Assembly (NCBI RefSeq): GCF_007097485.1
Contig: NZ_VKDE01000017.1
Location: 1 to 64,000 of the forward strand
Origin: Carboxylicivirga sp. M1479
Lineage (GTDB): Bacteria > Bacteroidota > Bacteroidia > Bacteroidales > Marinilabiliaceae
Length of the DNA stretch: 64,000 nt
Reading direction: 5' to 3'
Within the stretch, counting starts at the first letter, position 1. Every line of letters begins with the position of its first letter. Of the stretch, positions 17,687 through 25,817 are shown piece after piece. The notes below the pieces were generated by a model. It did no database searches, was not told where the DNA came from, and saw only the letters and a list, made by a program, of their open reading frames with translations. Both the position numbers and the translations under genes were made by a program.

Positions 17687-17798
17687 CACAATAAAAACTA
17701 ACTTTATCACTAGTGACCGAGTAAACTTTTAAAAGAGGGTACTCCCTTAAGGTTTCCCCTCAAAGTTGTAAATTGATTTTGCACAAACATTTTACAAC

Positions 17799-18626
17799 AT
17801 GAGTAAAAATAATGAAATAAATTTTGTCGGTCAGCCGATATTCAAACAGATAATAGATTTGCTTAAAGTCGTAGACATATCATCGCTCATTAAGCTTCAC
17901 AATAGTGACCATTACTACAAAGCTTTTAAGACTAGAACCCATATTATCACCATGTTATTTGGGATTTTTAGCCGTTGTGATTCTATGACTGAAATCTTTG
18001 AAGGACTGCGGGCCTTAGGCGGAAAGTTAAACCATTTGGGTCTTGATAAGGCACCTGCCAAGAGTACGGCAGGAGATGGATTACGTAATCGGGACAATCA
18101 ATTTTTTGAATCATTATATTTCGAATTGGTTAAGAAATACCAACCATTTTTGTCGGACAGCCGAACTTATGGCCTGACCTTCAAAGAGGTGCTTTTGATT
18201 GATTCTACAACTATTCGTTTATTCAGTGATGTACTTAAAGGTGTTGGTCGCAATCCTAAAGGAGATGGCAAAAAGAAAGGCGGATTAAAAGTACATATGC
18301 TTATTGATGCCGTGCAATCAGTCGGTAGGTTTGTAAAAGTTACAGCAGCTAAGGTGCATGACAAAAACTTTCTCAAGAGCTTAGAACTAATATCGCACAG
18401 TATGATAGTTTTCGATAAAGCTTACAACTATTATCATCAGTTTGCTTTATGGACTAACCAACAGGTGTACTTTGTCACTCGCTTAAAGAAAAATGCTGTT
18501 TTCACAGTGGTAGAAACACATAAAACAGGTTATCGAAAGAAAGGCATTGCCAAGGTTCTAAAGGATCAGACCATAGAATTAGAATACTATCCGGAGAATG
18601 AGGATGGCGGCACCAAAAAAGGCTAA
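17799..18626 (+). pseudogene. IS4-family transposase (DUF4372 type), C-terminally damaged
   Basis: A 275-residue frame with the DUF4372-like N-terminus (about 10-80) and the start of the DDE catalytic domain: LLIDSTTIRLF carries the first Asp, and SMIVFDKAYNYYHQF carries the second. Full-length relatives are longer and carry a final catalytic Glu region, which is missing. The frame ends ENEDGGTKKG, just where the other frame reads PKKAKKCPFQMRF, the normal C-terminus also seen at 5956. An internal deletion plus a frame change therefore joined the front of the gene to the IS tail, so it is probably inactive. Confidence 0.8.
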
Positions 18627-18720
18627 AAAATGCCCGTTTCAAATGCGTTTTAATGAACTCATTTCCCTCCAAAAGTAGCAAAAAGGAACCGAACCTAAAA
18701 ATGGATTTTTTGTCAAGTAT
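18611..18720 (+). repeat. IS4 tail, second copy
   Basis: Direct repeat of 5956-6064. Identity is complete for the first 54 bp and partial up to TGTCAAGTAT. It overlaps the damaged transposase end and marks the right side of the stress block. Confidence 0.65.
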
Positions 18721-18835
18721 TTTGATCAGAAAACTCGACGTATATATATGCGGCTATAAGAGTGGATTTGGCATTAAAAAAGCAGTTGGCTCAAATAAAG
18801 AAACAACTGCTTTTAATTATTTTATATGAGTAACT

Positions 18836-19333
18836 CTACAAACCTTGTTGCATCAATTTTTGCGAAATTTCAGTTTTTTTATGGTTATCAATGGCATCAC
18901 AAATCTTAACGTAGTGCGACATTATATCCAAATTATTCAGGCACATCTTAATCAACCTACCACTAGCCAAAGATGTCACACCCTCATTCTCAATATTAGA
19001 TATAGTATTTTTACTAAATCCTAATACTACACTTAATGTTGATGCAGCAATATGGTACTTCGTTCTAAAATTAATTATTTCATCAGGAGCAGCAGCTCCT
19101 TTAGCAACTAGGTAAGCACTTTTCAAAGCTTTTAAGTTACGAGTTGCTTGATTCTTAGTATAGTGCTTAACTTGTTTTTCTCTATTAATCATGCCCGTAT
19201 TTTCATCTACTTCATAATCTAAGTAGTATGCTTCTACGTATGATAATTCCAAGCCTTTGTAATTCTTTTTTACAGTCTCATGTAATTCTTCAGTAGGCTT
19301 ATTTTTTCTTGTTAAAACTTTTTTAGCATTCAT
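18836..19333 (-). CDS. MqsA-like HTH antitoxin candidate
   Basis: A 165-residue DNA-binding protein. The C-terminal half has an XRE-type helix-turn-helix with STLSVVLGFSKNTISNIENE (about 97-116). The N-terminal half aligns in layout with the toxin-binding part of MqsA (GLELSYVEAYYLDYEV), but it has none of the zinc-binding cysteines of Escherichia coli MqsA. It lies 5 bp downstream of the toxin-like gene, in the toxin-first order that marks mqsRA pairs. It should neutralise the toxin and repress the operon. A plain regulator is the alternative. Confidence 0.65.
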   Translation of the reverse strand: MNAKKVLTRKNKPTEELHETVKKNYKGLELSYVEAYYLDYEVDENTGMINREKQVKHYTKNQATRNLKALKSAYLVAKGAAAPDEIINFRTKYHIAASTLSVVLGFSKNTISNIENEGVTSLASGRLIKMCLNNLDIMSHYVKICDAIDNHKKTEISQKLMQQGL

Positions 19334-19338
19334 AGTTT

Positions 19339-19719
19339 CTAACTTTTAAATGGCTGATTCATCGGAAAATCAGGAATATGATTAGAAAAAACTAGTATTT
19401 GTAAACCGTCCTCTTCAAGTCCGTATTTTAAATATATCTCAACATTATCTTTACCAACAAAAGCACGAAAGGCACATACGTTAAAATCAGCTTTACCAGA
19501 AGGATCTATGCCTCTATAATAGTTCTCTGGAGTAAGATTCAATATGGTATGTTCTATGTCTTCAACGGTAATATCATATTCAAGCATTAAGTCTTCCAAT
19601 TCTGAATTAGCCTTTGCTGTAAAAGTAATATCAACCCCATTGGATATCCTTTCTCTTGTTTCATTTATGAACTCTTGTACAAGTTCAATATTATCAACCG
19701 TATTCGGTAGTTCTATCAT
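19339..19719 (-). CDS. MqsR-like toxin candidate
   Basis: A 126-residue protein resembling the MqsR mRNA interferase in its second half. LMLEYDITVEDIEHTILNL is followed by TPENYYRG, corresponding to the family stretch between the helix and the FYKSM block, then a beta strand pair ending GLQILVFSNH. The N-terminal 25 residues are an extra helix. As a toxin it would cleave mRNA when the antitoxin is lost. ATG 19719 follows a TAnnTTTG-type -7 box and a palindrome that could be the operator. The family match is by pattern only. Confidence 0.6.
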   Translation of the reverse strand: MIELPNTVDNIELVQEFINETRERISNGVDITFTAKANSELEDLMLEYDITVEDIEHTILNLTPENYYRGIDPSGKADFNVCAFRAFVGKDNVEIYLKYGLEEDGLQILVFSNHIPDFPMNQPFKS

Positions 19720-19736
19720 ATTGTAAATCTTTAATA

Positions 19737-19744
19737 CAAAGATA
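19737..19744 (-). promoter_or_regulatory. -7 box of the toxin-antitoxin operon
   Basis: On the minus strand TATCTTTG matches TAnnTTTG and lies 17 bp upstream of the toxin start codon. Confidence 0.5.
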
Positions 19745-19760
19745 CTAAATCTTTTTTAAT

Positions 19761-19779
19761 ATTCCCAACCATTGGGAAT
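19761..19779. promoter_or_regulatory. Palindromic operator candidate of the toxin-antitoxin operon
   Basis: ATTCCCAA CCA TTGGGAAT is a perfect palindrome with 8-bp arms and a 3-nt spacer. It lies 16 bp upstream of the -7 box, over the expected -33 region. A repressor bound here would block transcription, as MqsA does on its own palindrome. Confidence 0.6.
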
Positions 19780-20301
19780 TCACTGTGTTTGTTCACGAAA
19801 ATACTAACATGTTGATATGTTTTTTGATCAAATAACTTGATATTTTTTAAGTGAAATATCAAATGTTAAATAGTCGTATTGTTAGTTACACTAGCATGGC
19901 TCATCTTAGAATATTTAGTTTAAATTATCCTCTATTTCCGTAGTCAGACTACTAAAATACTGACCCTTTTAATACAAATATGTGATGATGCATCACATGC
20001 CATACTTTTTGACGCCTTGCCTTATATCCATATTTAAATGATTTATAGTAGCGCGTAATATTCATATATACAGTGGAACAGAATGGATTCATATACAAAA
20101 ACTGATACATCGACATATACTAAAATTGCCACATATTAAAAGTACCCTTTAGACGGGACGATGCGGAGAATAACTACACAAGATAATTTTGTTCGAAAAT
20201 AAACATACCCTTTCGGGTATAATACGACCATTAAGGTAGAATATTATACCCGAATGAGTATAGTTTGCGTTATTTAGTGGATATTCCGGTTTATCAAACC
20301 T
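19780..20301. other. Gene-free interval with two palindromic structures
   Basis: No gene seen in about 520 bp. It holds the palindrome ATGTGATG ATG CATCACAT at 19980-19998 and a compound hairpin at 20205-20254, described separately. Confidence 0.5.
20205..20254. repeat. Compound hairpin with alternative pairings
   Basis: TTCGGGTATAATA (20212-20224) pairs perfectly with TATTATACCCGAA (20242-20254). The same GGGTAT (20215-20220) can instead pair with ATACCC (20205-20210) across TTTC. The two folds exclude each other. It lies 48 bp downstream of the minus-strand gene at 20302-20538, so it may be a terminator or a switch. Confidence 0.55.
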
Positions 20302-20538
20302 CTACAACCCTTCAAACTCTTCCTGACTAATACAAAAGTGTTCCAGGATTGCCTCGAGTTCTTTGTGAGTAAAATAATGGGCACGTTTATTACGTGTCAG
20401 CTTATCAAGCTTAGTGCTTAATTCCTGTGATAGTTTAATCTCCTTACGCAGTAATTGCATTGCGGAAATTGTATTTGAACTTTGAGGGTATAGTTTAATA
20501 GCTAATTTTTGTTTTAGTATTGTTCGGGGTAATATCAT
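20302..20538 (-). CDS. DUF4248-like small protein, copy 1
   Basis: A 78-residue protein resembling DUF4248, a family common in Bacteroidota mobile and genomic-island regions. The signature is the LAIKLYPQSSN block near the start, a helical middle (MQLLRKEIKLSQELSTKLD) and the C-terminal FTHKELEAILEHF. It is probably DNA-associated, but the function is unknown. A close paralogue lies at 21062-21298 in the same orientation, about 75 per cent identical by eye, and an iteron-like array lies between the two. Confidence 0.7.
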   Translation of the reverse strand: MILPRTILKQKLAIKLYPQSSNTISAMQLLRKEIKLSQELSTKLDKLTRNKRAHYFTHKELEAILEHFCISQEEFEGL

Positions 20539-20706
20539 CGTATTGCGTTTAATATTATTCTACTTCATTTTGATGGTTGTAAAATTATATTATAAATCAC
20601 AAAACTAGCGACTTACAGCTATGCCAATTTCGGACACAACTTAGCCAATTAACGACAATTTGAACTTTTATTGGTTTCATGCACGACAGACCATATAATT
20701 CCCAAT

Positions 20707-21011
20707 AAAGTGCTCAAAAAGCACTCTAAAAAACGAAGCATTTTCCTAATTCACCAATGGTGTTGTTTTCATATTGGTGGAGGATTTACACCAAGTGGAC
20801 AAAGCACTATTGATAATGAATAAAGCATCCCAAAAGTACTCTCAGGAATTTTGAAAGCATTCAAATAGCATGCTTAATATACACTACGAAATGGGCAAAG
20901 CGCTCAAAAGCATGTGAAATATGGTCTGCATATGCTCTGAAAGTACCCTCAAGCATGAAAAAGCACTCAAAAGCAATCTGTTTATTGGTACAGATAGTGC
21001 TTTTGAGCTTG
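20707..21011. repeat. Iteron-like array of AAAGYRCTC repeats with terminal hairpin
   Basis: Degenerate copies of AAAGYRCTCAAAAGCA. Best copies: 20707-20723 (AAAGTGCTCAAAAAGCA), 20897-20912 (AAAGCGCTCAAAAGCA), 20940-20955 (AAAGTACCCTCAAGCA) and 20960-20975 (AAAGCACTCAAAAGCA). Partial copies start near 20717, 20801 and 20832. An inverted copy lies at 20998-21010. The last direct and the inverted copy form a long stem (20961-20981 with 20990-21010) broken only by 2-nt bulges. This is the shape of a replication or transfer origin, but no initiator-binding evidence exists. Confidence 0.5.
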
Positions 21012-21061
21012 TTTTTGCATGGTTTTTAGTGCGTTTTGCCATGATTTCATCCAAGAAGCCC

Positions 21062-21298
21062 CTACAATAGCTTAAATTCTTCCTGGCTAATGCAATAATG
21101 CTCCAGAATTGCTTCCAATTCTTTATGAGTATAATAATGCGCTCGTTTATTTCTTGTCAATAAATCGAGTTTGTTATTCAATTCAGGTGATAGTTTTATT
21201 TCTTTCCGGAGCAACTGCATCGCTGCATTTATATTTGAGCTTTGTGGATATAATTTAATGGCCAAATCTTGTTTCAAAATCGTTCTTCTAAATATCAT
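21062..21298 (-). CDS. DUF4248-like small protein, copy 2
   Basis: A 78-residue paralogue of the protein at 20302, same length and orientation, differing mainly in N-terminal and middle residues (for example IFRRTILKQDLAIKLYPQSS). The conserved end is YTHKELEAILEHY. The pair probably arose by local duplication that also spread the repeats between them. Confidence 0.7.
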   Translation of the reverse strand: MIFRRTILKQDLAIKLYPQSSNINAAMQLLRKEIKLSPELNNKLDLLTRNKRAHYYTHKELEAILEHYCISQEEFKLL

Positions 21299-21665
21299 TT
21301 TTGTGAGTCCTTTTTGCGTTTTTCTGATTCAATTATAGAGAAATAGAATGCAATTACAAAAGAAATGAAGAACATGGTAATAAATAGTAATAAAAGTAAA
21401 AGCGTTTGATTTTTAGATAGTAACAAATAGCATTAAATAGAAAAATGTCAAGGATTAGAAGTATGAAGTAATTTAGTCTGTACTCAGTAATATTTACTTG
21501 CGCTCAATTAAGAACCGCTAAAACGATAAAATACGATACAAAACAATTTTTTACTTGCTTTTACTCTCCTTTACTTTCCGTTACTATCTTTTACGAGAAA
21601 GTCAGTGTACTGTATTGCTTAGGTTTGACTCGTGAAATTAATAATGTATTAAAAATCGAATAAAA
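21299..21665. other. Control region upstream of the replication-type genes
   Basis: No gene seen. The region holds the phased TTAC array (21551-21594) and several AGTAA words in the left part. It probably contains the promoter of the HTH gene at 21666. Confidence 0.45.
21551..21594. repeat. Five TTAC repeats at exact 10-bp spacing
   Basis: TTACT starts at 21551, 21561, 21571 and 21581, and TTAC at 21591. The intervening bases are pyrimidine-rich. Exact one-turn spacing puts every copy on the same face of the helix, as in binding sites for cooperating proteins. The array ends 72 bp before the HTH gene. Confidence 0.6.
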
Positions 21666-21947
21666 ATGAGCAAGACAGTTGTAATCGTAGATGAACACCT
21701 CTTCAATAAGTTAATGGGCAAGATTGACCATATAAACGATAAGATTGACAGTATCAATGTGGCCAAAAATGATGGTTTTAAGGATCGTTGGTATGTTACC
21801 GAAGAAGTATGCAAACTATTAAATGTCAGTAGACGGACTTTACAAACCATGCGTGATAATAAAGTGATTGCCTACAAAAAGACTGGTCGTAAAATCTATT
21901 ACAAAGCTTCGGAGATTGAAGCATACCTGGAAAGTATTAATGGGTAA
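21666..21947 (+). CDS. HTH protein (excisionase/MerR-like, mobile-element type)
   Basis: A 93-residue DNA-binding protein. An N-terminal coiled stretch (LFNKLMGKIDHINDKIDSI) is followed by a winged HTH_17-type domain: YVTEEVCKLLNVSRRTLQTM, then KKTGRKIYYKASEIEAYLE. Proteins of this type sit at the head of replication or excision modules in Bacteroidota mobilisable elements, where they act as excisionase-like or regulatory factors. The gene directly precedes the DUF3987 gene (14-bp gap). The phased TTAC repeats upstream are a plausible target. Confidence 0.8.
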   Translation: MSKTVVIVDEHLFNKLMGKIDHINDKIDSINVAKNDGFKDRWYVTEEVCKLLNVSRRTLQTMRDNKVIAYKKTGRKIYYKASEIEAYLESING

Positions 21948-21961
21948 TTCTTTGTAAGCGT

Positions 21962-23317
21962 ATGAAGTCAATTGAAAACGATAAAACAGAATTGGGAAAG
22001 GCACACCTTACTTCTGGAAAACTATCCTTAGAAGAAGCCAATGTCAGGCTAAAGCAGGCAGGTGAATCTGAATTTCCTTTATGTATATTTCCAAGGTTTA
22101 TTCAGGATACCATTCTTGAACTGTATGAAAATGGGAATTATAATATTGATTATACTTCTGTTAGCATACTGACAGCCTTGGCAGGCATTATAGGAAACTC
22201 ATATCATCTGCGTAAACACATTGAGTGGGTAGAAAATCCATCCATGTGGGTGGTGTTGGTCGGCAAGTCAGGTCAAAATAAAAGTGCGCCATTAAAAACG
22301 GCATTTAAAGCGGTTAAAAATTTACAGAAGCAATATGACCAGGAATATGAATCAGCCATAGCCAACTATAATCCTGATAGTGGTGAGAAGAAACCAAGTA
22401 AGAAGAAGCTGTATTCCACCGACCCTACCTTTGAGGCCCTGATTAATATTCATAAGCAAAATCCGAATGGCATGATATTAATGCCTGATGAATTCAAAAG
22501 TTTCATTTTGAATCTGATTGGATATAGTGGGACATCAAAGCAAAGTCAGTTCTTATCCATTTGGGATGGAGCGCCTATTTCGTTGGATAGAAAAGAGGCC
22601 GAAAGTTCATCATTAAGTATGCCCTGTGTTTCCATCGTTGGTAGCATACAGGATGACGTGATTGCCTCCTTTAAAGCCAAAGATATAAAGGATGGATTTT
22701 TTGAACGTATCTTATTTGCGATCCCATTGAAGATGGAGAAGAAATATGTGAAGCGGACAAATCCCAATGATTATACGATAGAACAGTTTCATTCAAAAAT
22801 GAAAGATTTTCTTGATGCCGTTACTCAGAAGAATAATACTGAAGAGTTAGTATTATCTGATATGGCTGACGAATTATTCATTAATGAAGTGAATAAGCAT
22901 GTAACACCATCCAATAAGGACTCAATGATTTCCGGAATACTGTCAAAGCTGGATAGGTACATTTTAAGGTTCGCACTTGTACTGGAGGTTTCGAATAGCT
23001 TTTTCGATAATCTACCTATCGAGCGTGTAGGTGAAAGTGCTATGAAGAAAGCCATTATGCTAAAGGATTACTTCTATGTCAATGCTTTAAAACTCAATAA
23101 CATGGTTTTGAATGTGTATGAGGACAACTCCAAGGAGGGCAAAGTATTACAAGTCATAAAAAAGATTGGGAAAAAGGAATTTACCAACAAAGAGTTTATT
23201 CAAATGGCAGGCCATATGGGTATTGCTAAAGAGTCATATGCCTACCAATTACTCAGCAATACAAAGCTAGCTTATAAGGTGCAAAAGGGAGTGTATGAAA
23301 CAGAGGTTTTAAACTAG
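21962..23317 (+). CDS. DUF3987 protein of mobile-element replication module
   Basis: A 451-residue protein with the DUF3987 region. Recognisable segments are the N-terminal FPRFIQDTILELYEN, the central WVVLVGKSGQNKSAPL where a Walker-A-like loop is expected, DPTFEALINIHKQNP, and the MPDEFKSFILNL block. DUF3987 proteins in Bacteroidota and phages are associated with primase and helicase functions. The C-terminal 90 residues resemble a winged helix domain (GKEFTNKEF-type). The downstream primase-like gene and the HTH gene upstream make a typical three-gene module. Confidence 0.85.
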   Translation: MKSIENDKTELGKAHLTSGKLSLEEANVRLKQAGESEFPLCIFPRFIQDTILELYENGNYNIDYTSVSILTALAGIIGNSYHLRKHIEWVENPSMWVVLVGKSGQNKSAPLKTAFKAVKNLQKQYDQEYESAIANYNPDSGEKKPSKKKLYSTDPTFEALINIHKQNPNGMILMPDEFKSFILNLIGYSGTSKQSQFLSIWDGAPISLDRKEAESSSLSMPCVSIVGSIQDDVIASFKAKDIKDGFFERILFAIPLKMEKKYVKRTNPNDYTIEQFHSKMKDFLDAVTQKNNTEELVLSDMADELFINEVNKHVTPSNKDSMISGILSKLDRYILRFALVLEVSNSFFDNLPIERVGESAMKKAIMLKDYFYVNALKLNNMVLNVYEDNSKEGKVLQVIKKIGKKEFTNKEFIQMAGHMGIAKESYAYQLLSNTKLAYKVQKGVYETEVLN

Positions 23318-23323
23318 AATACT

Positions 23324-23523
23324 GTGGAGTTTGTGGAGTTGTGGAGTTTACTTGATTCACAGTGCTTTATGTGTGGAGTTTGAGTGTAGTATGTGTGGAG
23401 TGGCAAAGTATCATTTACCAAGCAAAATAATCACATTTTTTATGAAGCTGTGGAGTGAGTGGAGTGGTGTGGAGTACTAAGTGTCTGAAAAACAACAATC
23501 CTCCACTACTCCACAAACTCCAC
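23324..23523. repeat. GTGGAGT repeat array, eight direct and three inverted copies
   Basis: Direct copies of GTGGAGT start at 23324, 23333, 23341, 23373, 23395, 23450, 23459 and 23469. Inverted copies ACTCCAC lie at 23508-23514 and 23517-23523, with CTCCAC at 23501-23506. The direct block fills the gap between the DUF3987 and primase-like genes. The inverted copies lie within the first codons of the primase-like gene and can pair with the direct ones. No CRISPR-like spacing is present. Confidence 0.75.
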
Positions 23524-24521
23524 TAAAACAAAAAAATTCCCTAATGTCAGATATTCGTTATTCATTGGAAAAATATAAAGGACGGTCAACCAGGTATCAT
23601 TGTCCACAATGCCACCAGCGTACTTTTACCAGGTATGTAGATAATCATACCAACAAACATCTGTCTGATTATACGGGTAGGTGTAATCGTGTGGAGAAAT
23701 GTGGTTACCATTTCACACCTAAAATGTACTTTGTGAAAAATGGATACAAACTAGATGATTTTCCTATATCAACACCTAAGTCAAAACCAATCATCAAACC
23801 TCCTTCATGTATTGACAAAAGGTTGATGCAAGCTTCTCTTTCCAACTACCATCAAAATAATTTTGCGGTAGGCTTGAGTAAATACTTTCCGAAACTTATG
23901 GTTTTGGAGGTATTACAAAGGTATTTCGTAGGTACTGCAAAAGGCAATAACACAATTTTCTGGCAGGTCAATCGATTGGGACAAGTAAGGACCGGTAAGG
24001 TAATGCTATATAATTCAAAAACTCTAAAGCGGGTTGGATATATCAACTGGGTGCATCATATTACTAAGCAAAAGGACTTCAATTTAAAACAAGTATTCTT
24101 TGGCGCTCACCTGCTTATTGATAAGACAATACCTGTGGCCATTGCCGAAGGTGAAAAGAATGCCATCTTCGGAGCATTGTATTATCCGCAATATAACTGG
24201 ATAGCTGTTGGTTCTATTGAAATGCTGAATGTGCAAAAGCTAAATACGCTCAAAGGTTACCAGGTCACTTTATTTCCAGATAAAGGGAAAGCATTTGATA
24301 AATGGAGTAAAATTGCAACAAGTGCTTGCTTTGATGTTCATGTGAATACCGTTCTGGAGAATACCGATTTAAATGAAGGTGATGATATCGCTGACTTGGT
24401 TATCTCTATCAAAACGAAACAGTATCTGACTGGTCCCGAAGCTCTAATTGATAAGTTTAAAAGGAATAATAAGTACTTGGGCGTATTGATAGAGAAATTT
24501 GATCTAATTATTTCTTTATAA
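23481..24521 (+). CDS. Zinc-finger/Toprim primase-like protein (DUF6371-like)
   Basis: A 346-residue protein built like a mobile-element primase. The N-terminus carries a zinc-binding region: YHCPQCHQRTF, then CNRVEKCGYHF (about 40-76). The C-terminal half contains a Toprim-like fold with IAEGEKNAI and LFPDKGKAFDKW, which hold acidic residues used for metal binding. The GTG at 23481 is the likely start, but ATG 23544 is possible; using GTG places the CTCCAC repeats inside the coding sequence. It is the last gene of the replication-type module, and no mobilisation gene follows. Confidence 0.8.
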   Translation: MSEKQQSSTTPQTPLKQKNSLMSDIRYSLEKYKGRSTRYHCPQCHQRTFTRYVDNHTNKHLSDYTGRCNRVEKCGYHFTPKMYFVKNGYKLDDFPISTPKSKPIIKPPSCIDKRLMQASLSNYHQNNFAVGLSKYFPKLMVLEVLQRYFVGTAKGNNTIFWQVNRLGQVRTGKVMLYNSKTLKRVGYINWVHHITKQKDFNLKQVFFGAHLLIDKTIPVAIAEGEKNAIFGALYYPQYNWIAVGSIEMLNVQKLNTLKGYQVTLFPDKGKAFDKWSKIATSACFDVHVNTVLENTDLNEGDDIADLVISIKTKQYLTGPEALIDKFKRNNKYLGVLIEKFDLIISL

Positions 24522-24846
24522 TATTGAATTCTTTGGATTGCTCAAAGTCTTATAAAACCACCGTTTGCTGAGACAACATTTTCTCATACATCCTGAACAG
24601 GCTTTGACAGTCTCATAAACTGGTATTATAAATGTGTTTCACGATTTGGGGTTTTATGAGTATGCGTATTGCTTATGCGGAAATGATGAATGTGATTATT
24701 TTCCCTGAGAATAGTAAGGATAAGCGGAAGTAACTTCCTTATGGAACCAAATCTAGTCATCTTTTGGAATAAAACTAGGCAATAGATTTTGAACCTAATA
24801 TTTATGTTTGAATCCGTAAGTTTCAAATAATTAAATTCAAATTAAT
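24522..24846. other. Gene-free boundary between replication module and PUL
   Basis: 325 bp without a supported gene or clear repeat. It marks the change from replication-type genes to the carbohydrate locus and should hold the promoter of the gene at 24847. Confidence 0.4.
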
Positions 24847-25629
24847 ATGAAAAAACTAGTACTCTATTTGGCTTTAGTAGGTTTTATGTTTGCGATAGAA
24901 AATGCTAATGCGCAACGAATAATTAACGTCATTTCACCCAATGAAGTTTCACCTGGGCAAACAATAAAGGTTACTGTTGAATACAACATTAGCAAATCCA
25001 GGGACATTCTTGTTAATGTACAGGAAAATGGTGGCGAATGGAAAAGCTATGCCTGGGAGCGAGTGAAAGTTAAACCAAGTAAAACCAAGGTGACAATTGA
25101 AGTACCGGTATCTTCAGAAATTCCATTAGCTACTAATGCCTATAAAATAGGTGTTGCACTGGCACCAGTTGGCGGGAGTTACCCAGATCGACTTGATGAA
25201 CGCTCTAACACAAATGTGGATGCAGTATCATCTAACAGCCCGGTAGATGTTAAAGCCGCTGCATTAGATGATATAATTAGTTTAACTGCGCCAGAGCAGG
25301 TTTCTCCAGGAGAAAAAATAAAAGTAACAGTAGAATATGAGGCCAGCGAACCACGCGACATTCTTATTAATCTGACACTAAACAAAGAACCCTGGACTAA
25401 TTATGCTTCTACCAAACTAAAAGTTCCAGCAGGCTCAGGCACAAAAGATATTGAATTAACTGTATCTAAGGATATTCCGCTGGCCACCGATGCATATAAT
25501 TTAGCAGTTGCTATTGTACCTGTTGGCGAAAACTGGAAATCAAGGCTGGATAATATCATAGAGGACAAACTGGATGCAGCAGCTGCCACTGCTGGTAAAA
25601 AGGAAAAGAAAAAGAAAGGTAAAAAATAG
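24847..25629 (+). CDS. Secreted protein of two repeated binding-type modules with Lys-rich tail
   Basis: A 260-residue exported protein. Residues 1-22 are a signal peptide. Two copies of one module follow (about 24-125 and 141-245). Each opens with I-x-x-(S/A)P-x-x-VSPG, passes through VTVEY and a RDILxN strand with W, and closes with IPLAT(N/D)AY and a PVG-x-x-x-x-R(L)D block. The last ten residues are almost all lysine (KKEKKKKGKK), which could hold an anionic polysaccharide. There is no catalytic motif. The module recurs in the next gene and in the GH49-like enzyme at 33868, so I infer a glycan-binding role. Confidence 0.7.
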   Translation: MKKLVLYLALVGFMFAIENANAQRIINVISPNEVSPGQTIKVTVEYNISKSRDILVNVQENGGEWKSYAWERVKVKPSKTKVTIEVPVSSEIPLATNAYKIGVALAPVGGSYPDRLDERSNTNVDAVSSNSPVDVKAAALDDIISLTAPEQVSPGEKIKVTVEYEASEPRDILINLTLNKEPWTNYASTKLKVPAGSGTKDIELTVSKDIPLATDAYNLAVAIVPVGENWKSRLDNIIEDKLDAAAATAGKKEKKKKGKK

Positions 25630-25817
25630 ACATTCGTTCAAAAACTGCACATAGTAATTCTGAAGCCATGCAAGTAAAAACATACATTATAATTGAGTAT
25701 GGTTTAAACGCAATAAACTATTTCACGCCATCTTTAGGTCTAAAAATGTGCAATGGAATAAATGTCTAATTCCTAAGTTTAAGAATACAAGTTTCTAACA
25801 ATTAATTCAAAATTATT

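Noticed and set aside
23324-23523. CRISPR array
   Set aside because: Repeats are only 7 bp and irregularly spaced, both orientations occur, and no cas genes are present.
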